From: Gongronella butleri
Taxonomy: Eukaryota; Mucoromycota; Mucoromycetes; Mucorales; Cunninghamellaceae
Direction: 5' to 3'
DNA length: 64,000 nt
NCBI GenBank assembly: GCA_025201375.1
Contig: JAIWZP010000034.1
Location: 248,001-312,000 of the forward strand
The notes under the pieces were generated by a model, which was given only the letters and a program-made list of their open reading frames with translations, had not been told where the DNA came from and ran no database searches. This document shows, one piece after another, positions 57,906 to 64,000 of the stretch. The translations under genes were made by a program, and so were the position numbers. Numbering within the stretch: the first letter of the stretch is position 1; each line of letters starts with the position of its first letter.

Positions 57906-59148
57906 AACACAGGCCGTAACAGCAGAATATAGAACAAAACTAAAATTGCGTGTAACTTGTGAACGCGTGGTCCGATTTCGATTCTGAGAGCAGTTTTACT
58001 AATGCAACGGGGGTCAAAGCATCGAATGGTACAAATTTCGAGGAGCTCTGAGGCGTACCAAAAGTTGCACGATGAGACACCGGCAGGCTGCATGGCCATT
58101 TTTTATTTTGGAAAAAAGTGTATACAACTCACGTGACTTTTTTGTTCGCATAAAAAAAATTAAAACACGTGACTTTTTTTGCACATTAAAACACGTGACA
58201 AACAAGCAGAAAAAAAGGGTAAAAAAAAGCGCAAAAAATAAAAAAACTATGAAAAAAAGTAAATAAAATGAAAAAAAATCACAAAAAAATATTTATTTTC
58301 AAATGTTGACTTTAAAAAATGAAAATAAAAAATTGTAAAAAAAAGTCCAAAATTCCATGCAAACCAAAGGAACTTAATTTGGAAGACTCCAACCGTACAT
58401 TTTGGTAACAAAATACTACCATATTAGGAGATTTCGTGCTCTCGCAGATGGATTTTATTGACCATATTTGGAAAGTAATTTACTAAATTTCACCAATTTG
58501 AAGCCTACTAAAACAGTAATTAATTTATTTCCTCTTTAAAAGGCTTTCAAAATAGGAATATTTATTAAACTATTTTCCAAATATGGTCAATAAAATCCAT
58601 TTGCGAGAACACGAAATCTCCTAATATGGTAGTATTTTGTTACCAAAATGTACGGTTTGAGTCTTCCAAATTAAGTTCCTTTGGTTTGCATGGAATTTTG
58701 GACTTTTTTTTACAATTTTTTATTTTCATTTTTTAAAGTCAACATTTGAAAATAAATATTTTTTTGTGATTTTTTTTCATTTTATTTACTTTTTTTCATA
58801 GTTTTTTTATTTTTTGCGCTTTTTTTACCCTTTTTTTCTGCTTGTTTGTCACGTGTTTTAATGTGCAAAAAAAGTCACGTGTTTTAATTTTTTTATGCGA
58901 ACAAAAAAGTCACGTGAGTTGTATACACTTTTTTCCAAAATAAAAAATGGCCATGCAGCCTACCGGTGTCTCATCGTGCAACTTTTGGTACGCCTCAGAG
59001 CTCCTCGAAATTTGTACCATTCGATGCTTTGACCCCCGTTTCATTAGTAAAACTGCTCTCAGAATCGAAATCGGACCACGCGTTCACAAGTTACACGCAA
59101 TTTTAGTTTTGTTCTATATTCTGCTGTTACGGCCTGTGTTGTAGCGAT
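57906..59148. repeat. Near-perfect palindrome, arms about 570 bp
   Basis: Left arm 57,906-58,475 and right arm 58,575-59,148 are almost identical in reverse (one difference seen in GGAAGACTC(C/A)AACCGTACAT); the loop is about 100 bp and AT-rich. It contains repeated AACACGTGAC units. The arms continue outward into the ORF1 copies. Confidence 0.85.
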
Positions 59149-61138
59149 TTTTTTTTTTTTTTTTTTTTTGTGTGATAATTGATATTTTATTTTTGCTATA
59201 TGGGCAATATTTCACATAATTTCAGAGGGGTAGGCATGGTGGGGAGGGGGAGAGACAAAAGAAAGGGGGGTCTCAAGTAGGCAGGGGAGAAAAAGGGAGG
59301 GTGTTCAGCCGCTAAGGCCAAGTGACCGCAGTCGGTCTACCCAGGACGTTGCCGTGAGGGGAGTGCCCTCTCGAGATGCCGCGTAATGGGCCAGCCATAC
59401 GGTGTATAGCATGTGGGCTATCATCGGGACTTTGTCATCATGGAAGCAAGGGCGCCTGGCTGGTAGGTAGAGGGTGCTGCGGACGCGGTCTTGCAGGTTG
59501 ATTGGCGAGAGACCTGACTCTTCACAGAGGCTCCTCCAGAGAGACAGTTTTGCAGGGCAGGATATGAGCATGTGGTCCGTGTCTTCAATGGCTGCGGCGC
59601 AGTGTTCGCATGTTGGGCTGTCGATCACTTGCCACTGGTGTCTGCGCTTCGCCGTGGGCACCTTGTCGTGGAGTAGGCGCCACCAGACTTCCTTCGCCTT
59701 TGGCTGGATGCGGCGTTTCCAAAACCTGCGCCAGCCATGCTCCGTGACGCGATGGATGACGTGCGGCTGGCTGTTGCCTTCGACCGGATACAGGTTTGCC
59801 TTGCCCTCAGTGGAGAGAGTCTTGCGGATTGTCTTGGCATTGTCGCTCCATGACAGGGTCGGGTGCTCGTCGATGGTGCGGATCGCCTGAGCCGTTTCCC
59901 ATAGGCAGGATTGTCGACCAGGTTTACGCTTTACGGGTCCTTGTAGGTAGGCGCGTGCTCGTGTCGCGAAGGTGTCTTCTAGGTTGTCGTCCTCATGGAT
60001 GCGCTGCCCGACGAAAGAGCGTAGGGCTAGTGCCTGGTGCCTTGTGTCGATCACGCCTAGGCCTCCTTCAGTCTTGGGGAGGCATGCCACTTCGTTTTTT
60101 AGTCTGGGGCTCTTTCCGAAGGCGAAGTCAATCGCGATGCGCCGAATTTGTTGGAGGCATTTGGAGCGGATGGGAGTTACACGCAGTTGGTGCCACATTC
60201 GGGAGAGCACGACAGCATTGACAAGCAGTGAGTTGCCCGCGATGGAGAGTCTACGCCACGATAGTAATTTACAGTGGGCGTTGATCTTCTGGATCAGTTC
60301 GACCTCGTGTCCGATGCGCTGTTCCTTGGACAAGCTGAGCCTGTAGCCAAGGTACACCAATGGGCTAACTGCGGATTCGTCGTGCCAGGTAGCGTCTTGG
60401 TCCCTGGCGATTTTTCTCCAAGATCTGTCCAATTTGCCAGATAAGGGGAAAAAGATCGTCTTGGCCTTGTTGAATTTGGCGTTGGATGCAGCGCAGTACA
60501 GTCTTAGCGTGTTGTCGGTGAGGTGCCAATTGTGTGCTTCCCCCGTGAGCAATAGTATGTCGTCGGCGTACGCTAGTGCTTCCGGTCGAAGAGGTCGAGG
60601 AGGGACTAGTCTTGTTCGTCGGCCATATCGATCTTTGGGCGGTGGTGTTGCAGGCCATATTTGCTCGGGATTCCTCAGGGCGTTGAGCAGCGGTTCAATG
60701 GCCAGGTTGAAGAGGAGAGGTGACAATGGATCGCCTTGGCGTAAGCCCCGTGACTGCCGGATTGGTGCCGTGAGCCAACCGTTAATGGATGCCAAGATGT
60801 TGTTATCAAAATACAGTTCTCGGATGCAGTGGATGAAGCCCTTTGGTAGACCGTAGTGGGCCATGACCTGGGATAGGTACTCAGGGTGTACCCGGTCATA
60901 GGCTTTCTCTTGATCTAGCATCACGCCGATGTGTCGTCGGTGTTCGTTTCCAGCCTGCGCCATCTCGATCGATGTCTGCACGTACCAACCGTGGTCTGCG
61001 ATCTGCCTGCCTTCTATAAAACCCTTTTGGTCGGGGTGGATGAGTGGCTGGAGGACGGTTTGCATGCGACACGCCAAAATCTTGGTGAAGAGTTTGCAGT
61101 CGACGTTGAGCATTGCTAGAGGTCGCCAGTTGGCCAAC
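59149..61138 (-). mobile_element. 5'-truncated LINE with reverse transcriptase ORF
   Basis: Minus-strand insertion with poly(A) tail (poly(T) at 59,149-59,169) and target-site duplication GTGTTGTAGCGAT at 59,136-59,148 and 61,139-61,151. The ORF runs to the stop at 59,305 and enters the element at LANWRPLAMLNVDCKLFTKI. RT motifs: HPDQKGFIEGRQI, MLDQEKAYDRVH, RQSRGLRQGDPLSPLLFNLA, LAYADDILLL and VYLGYRLS. A zf-RVT ends it: CEHCAAAIEDTDHMLISC. About 1.99 kb, lacking the endonuclease and the RT start, so dead on arrival; the open frame extending upstream of 61,138 is antisense ORF1 and not part of the LINE. Confidence 0.9.
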
Positions 61139-61337
61139 GTGTTGTAGCGATTGTCCCTGCCCCGTCGCCCGCGAAACCCGATCCACCCCCGCAAAGACGC
61201 GTCCTGGGCCGTCGTCGCGTCGCGCCGCCGCCCAAAACAGAAGAACACGCCCTCGCCTGCCGTACGAGTCGCCAGTGCCAAGCTCGCTTTCTCGCTGCCC
61301 CCCTCAGAAGCAAAGGAATTCACGTCCCTGCACGTCT

Positions 61338-61739
61338 ACCTGCGTCATTTGCCAACAAACTCAAGAAGACGAGGAGCACTTTCTTCTGGCCTGCCCGAAA
61401 AAGTGGCCCATCTGGCAGCATTTCCTTCCTGGCCTCACCAAGGAGGTCATCTCGAAATGGATTTGGTCATCCCACAAAAAAAAAAAAAAAAAGAATGGAT
61501 TTGGTCCCCAGCCGACGCTCCACCTAATTTTTGTCTCTATCTGCTGCGCCATCACCTCCTTTTTTTTTTTTTTGTGTGGAATGCGCCATCAACTCCAGTT
61601 GGGCCACCCATTGGAGTTTCATCTTCACCCCTCCTGGCTCTGTCCAACCGTCGGACATCCAGATGACATAGATAGAGTTATAATTATGAAATATTTATTA
61701 TTATTAAAGTACCCTTTTTGTATACAAAAAAAAATTGTT
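61338..61739 (+). mobile_element. Severely 5'-truncated LINE fragment (zf-RVT end)
   Basis: Flanked by CCTGCACGTCT at 61,327-61,337 and 61,740-61,750 and ending in an A tract, so a retroposed insertion. The visible coding piece TCVICQQTQEDEEHFLLACP is the zinc-binding end of a LINE reverse transcriptase, from a family different from that at 59-61 kb. Confidence 0.75.
61457..61506 (+). mobile_element. Poly(A)-only retro-insertion with 13-bp TSD
   Basis: AATGGATTTGGTC (61,457-61,469) is repeated at 61,494-61,506. Between the copies lie only ATCCCAC and about 16 A residues plus G, as expected if target-primed reverse transcription stopped just after the tail. Confidence 0.65.
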
Positions 61740-62598
61740 CCTGCACGTCTCCACACGCCATCGCCTCACTTTCAAGACTGCACGCGCGCAGCTCGGTGCG
61801 CCTGGAGTCCAAACACACCGCATCATTGACATCCAGTTCCCCGCAAGGAATGTAATGGTGCTTTTGGTCCACCAGGAGTATCAGGTCCATCTGGAAGAAG
61901 CCCTCCGCCAGAATTATGCGAAATAAAAGTGTTTTTAATACAAAAAAAAAAGCCCTCACCACGACCAACCCATTGCCGCCGAATACCATCCCCACGAGCC
62001 AAGATTCCTGGCAGACCCGGCCCTCACGGCTCTGAGCCATGAGGAACAGGTGTCTCACGCCAAGGGCATCTTCCGCACCCTGACACACGCGCGCGCCCGC
62101 CACATCGGCCCGCTGGCACGCTCGTTCGTCTCGCAAGGTTGGCTGACACAAGCAGAAGCCGATGCATGTTGCGTCGCGCCCCCATCCCCCGCGCCTAAGG
62201 CCTCTCAGGATTCTGAGATGGTCGAAGGCTGATTTTCGTCTTTTTTTTCTAGTTTCTTTTCGTCGTTCTCGTGTCGCTCTCTTCTCGTTCTTTGTCTCGT
62301 ACTCTCTATTGTTCTCTTCTCGAACTGTTTTGCTCTCGTGCCTCTTGTAGGCTTTTTATAATCTTGATCTATTATTTCATACAAAAAAAAAAAAAAAATC
62401 CTCGACCATCCACCACTGCGATCAATACCAAAAATTATTAGTTGAATTCCAATAAAACTAATCATTCATACAAAAAAATGTTACTGCCCGTGTGCTGATC
62501 CCACCGCTCTGCAACCCGTCCCCTTGGGTTTGGATTCCTCTTTTCTTTGTTAAAGTGCCATCAAAAACGACGTGCCATCGCTGGTTTGCAAGATAATT

Positions 62599-63241
62599 GT
62601 TTTTTTTAAAAAAAACACACACACGTCTTTATTAGAACAATAATCATAAGGGGATTTCAATCTGGGTGAGGGGGGGAGAATTGCCAGCTCGGCGGTAGCG
62701 AACTTGTGGATGGAAGAAATGAGAGGATAAATGATAAATCAAATAATCAGGTGGGAGTGGGGGTGGGGATCATAATCTTTTAGCGATTGAAAAGTCTGTC
62801 CAGTATCGGCGCCACACCTCATAGAGGGTGGACACGAATTCGACATGGATAGGGAGAGAGGGTCGGGATGGTGGGTACAGTAGTAATCGGAAAGGGTGCC
62901 CCTTTGCATGTCTGGGGGCGTGGTATTAAGCCATATGTTTTGGGCTTTCGGGCATAGAAACAGCATATGTAAAGTGTCAGATTCTACTTCGCCTGGGCAA
63001 GACTGACAGAAAGGGGACGTGTCCGGGTCCCATTTCCGCTTGTTGGCCGCGGGTATTCGGTCCATGATGTACAGGCACCAAATCTGACGCGCGGCTGGTG
63101 TTACTAGTAACCGCCAGAAGGCCCCTCCAGTGCGCCTCTTTGTCCCACCGGTGGATAATGTGGGGGATGTTGGTCACCGAGGTCGGATAGAGCTCTTCTT
63201 TGGCCGCTGTGGCGCAGATTTGACGCATTGCTCGGGGAGGC
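62599..63241 (-). mobile_element. 5'-truncated LINE fragment, second family
   Basis: Flanked by GCAAGATAATT at 62,588-62,598 and 63,242-63,252, with T-rich sequence at the left end representing the tail. The coding remnant in two frames includes ICATAAKEELYPTS, HWRGLLAVTSNTSRA and the zinc motif FCQSCPGEVESDTLHMLFLC. Its 3' end is the same family as the fragment at 7769-8215. Confidence 0.8.
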
Positions 63242-63433
63242 GCAAGATAATTATGGTTGAAGCGCTTTTCACCTTGAAGTCAAGCTTGTCCCTTTTTTTT
63301 TTTTTTTTTTTTGCAGTGCAAACTCGATGATTCACATGATATAGTAATCGGAGTGCAAATGTGATATTTTAACGGCAGTTGCGTGAATTACTCCTGAACT
63401 TTTCTTCTCCCAATTTTTTTTTTTTTTGAACGG

Positions 63434-64000
63434 ATGGATATTAAATCGACTCGGCATGTCTCAACAGATCTTGATGATATTAATGACAAAATAGCGCGCA
63501 TATTACAGGATCCAAAGGTGGCAGAATTGGACAAAGACATTGATTTGGACAATTTGACGTTGCCGGAGCTGAAGGCGTTCGCCGAAAAAGGTACTTTATA
63601 ACGACCGTGCTTCATAAGCTCAAAGACTTCATATCTTATAGGCGGCCTGGGTGCATGTGTATCCAAGGCAGATGTTATTGCTGAAACGACAGATGATCTC
63701 ATGTATCTGTCAGGTAAAGCGCCGAGAATGGTGCTTATGCGGTATTCACGCCGTTTTTTTTTTTTCTCATTCAAGGAGAGCGCATCGTTGTTTTAAAACA
63801 TCTCGAAGACGACATTTACCTGGTAAATGCCTGCAATGCGCGCGACTAGGACCTGCTGTTCAAATAGCGATTTGCCTTGCCTTTCTGGTAGGGATACTGC
63901 GAAGGTGTCATTGGGCGATTCAACGCAGAAAACGTGCACTTTGTGGAACTTGATCCTCGCGTGCTCGACTCCTTGGATGCGGAGCTCGACATCGAATCTC
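63434..64000 (+). CDS. SH3-domain protein, N-terminal part (3' end outside window)
   Basis: Four exons so far (63434-63590, 63642-63713, 63776-63822, 63892-64000+). After a helical N-terminus (DDINDKIARILQDPK) and a Leu-rich linker comes an SH3 fold split by two introns: LMYLSGERIVVLKHLEDDIY, then LGYCEGVIGRFNAENVHFVE, which matches the 'G.w..G...GrFP..yV' end. The overall family cannot be told from this fragment; cortical actin, polarity or GEF scaffolds in fungi often look like this. Confidence 0.65.

Larger units (their letters stand above)
61149..61926 (+). pseudogene. Retroelement ORF1-like reading frame, right arm (interrupted)
   Basis: The plus-strand twin of 57,476-57,898: the same frame (RNPIHPRKDASWAVVASRRR ... 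EFTSLHV) up to 61,337, then again from 61,751 (TRHRLTFKTARAQLGAPGVQ). A 402-bp retro-insertion separates the two parts. The end differs from the left copy because of another short A-rich insertion near 61,912-61,960. Confidence 0.55.
56990..63290. repeat. Large inverted repeat locus carrying nested retroelements
   Basis: Sequence from about 56,990 up to the centre near 58,525 recurs in reverse from the centre to 63,290 once later insertions are removed. Outer landmarks: AACTTGACTTCCAGGTGG at the left versus its complement CACCTTGAAGTCAAGCTT at 63,270; TGTTACTGCCCGTGTGCTGA at 62,479 versus its complement near 57,145. Both arms carry the same retroelement-like ORF1, head to head. Confidence 0.75.

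Noticed and set aside
61139..61323. N-terminal 61 residues of the reverse transcriptase ORF
   Set aside because: They are antisense of the retroelement ORF1 beyond the LINE's TSD, an accidental fusion by insertion.

Overview
This window is nuclear DNA of a fungus. Genes are dense, on both strands, and cut by many short GT-AG introns (about 45-120 nt) that often carry a poly(A) or poly(T) run. Several genes have clear fungal counterparts (ATG17, VPS74, IMA1, Bot1p/mS45, O-mannosyltransferase, Gcn4-type bZIP). The intron density, the universal stress protein and the Dnmt2 and Fanzor genes suggest an early-diverging lineage such as Mucoromycota or a chytrid, but I cannot fix the phylum by reading alone.

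Layout. 1-5.5 kb: 3' part of ATG17, a tiny COX14-like gene only 6 bp from the ATG17 stop, RNase H2 subunit C, and an F-box protein. 5.5-11.8 kb: a repeat island with no intact gene. It holds two copies of a hAT-like MITE with a tRNA-like core, a 1.0-kb Tc1/mariner-like foldback element, a short TIR element, LINE remnants, and a dense cluster of the 7-mer TAC(A/T)GTA that looks like transposon excision scars. 11.9-21.6 kb, all minus strand: a GBP2/HRB1-type three-RRM protein, a 1541-residue ankyrin/coiled-coil protein and CTNNBL1. 22-26.5 kb: a six-exon Fanzor gene, the eukaryotic relative of TnpB and a presumed RNA-guided nuclease; this is the most striking gene here. 27-35 kb: universal stress protein, ARM/BTB-like protein, a broken unrecognised gene and a truncated duplicate of the ARM gene's 5' end. 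35-56.8 kb: a compact housekeeping block with a pectin-lyase-fold protein, mS45/Bot1p, threonine aldolase, CWC21, bZIP factor, MscS channel, VPS74, a divergent PMT, OMA1, PRA1/YIP3, IMA1, oligoribonuclease and DNMT2. 57-63.3 kb: a large inverted repeat carrying head-to-head non-LTR ORF1-like arms, invaded by at least three truncated LINEs with readable target-site duplications. 63.4-64 kb: the start of an SH3-domain protein.

Most genes are independent housekeeping units, not a pathway. Themes are mitochondria (COX14-like, mS45, OMA1, oligoribonuclease), Golgi/ER (VPS74, PMT, PRA1), splicing/mRNA (GBP2, CTNNBL1, CWC21) and genome conflict (Fanzor, MITEs, LINEs). Exon boundaries were read by eye; apart from one suspected frameshift in the Fanzor gene, every joined gene model stays in frame.
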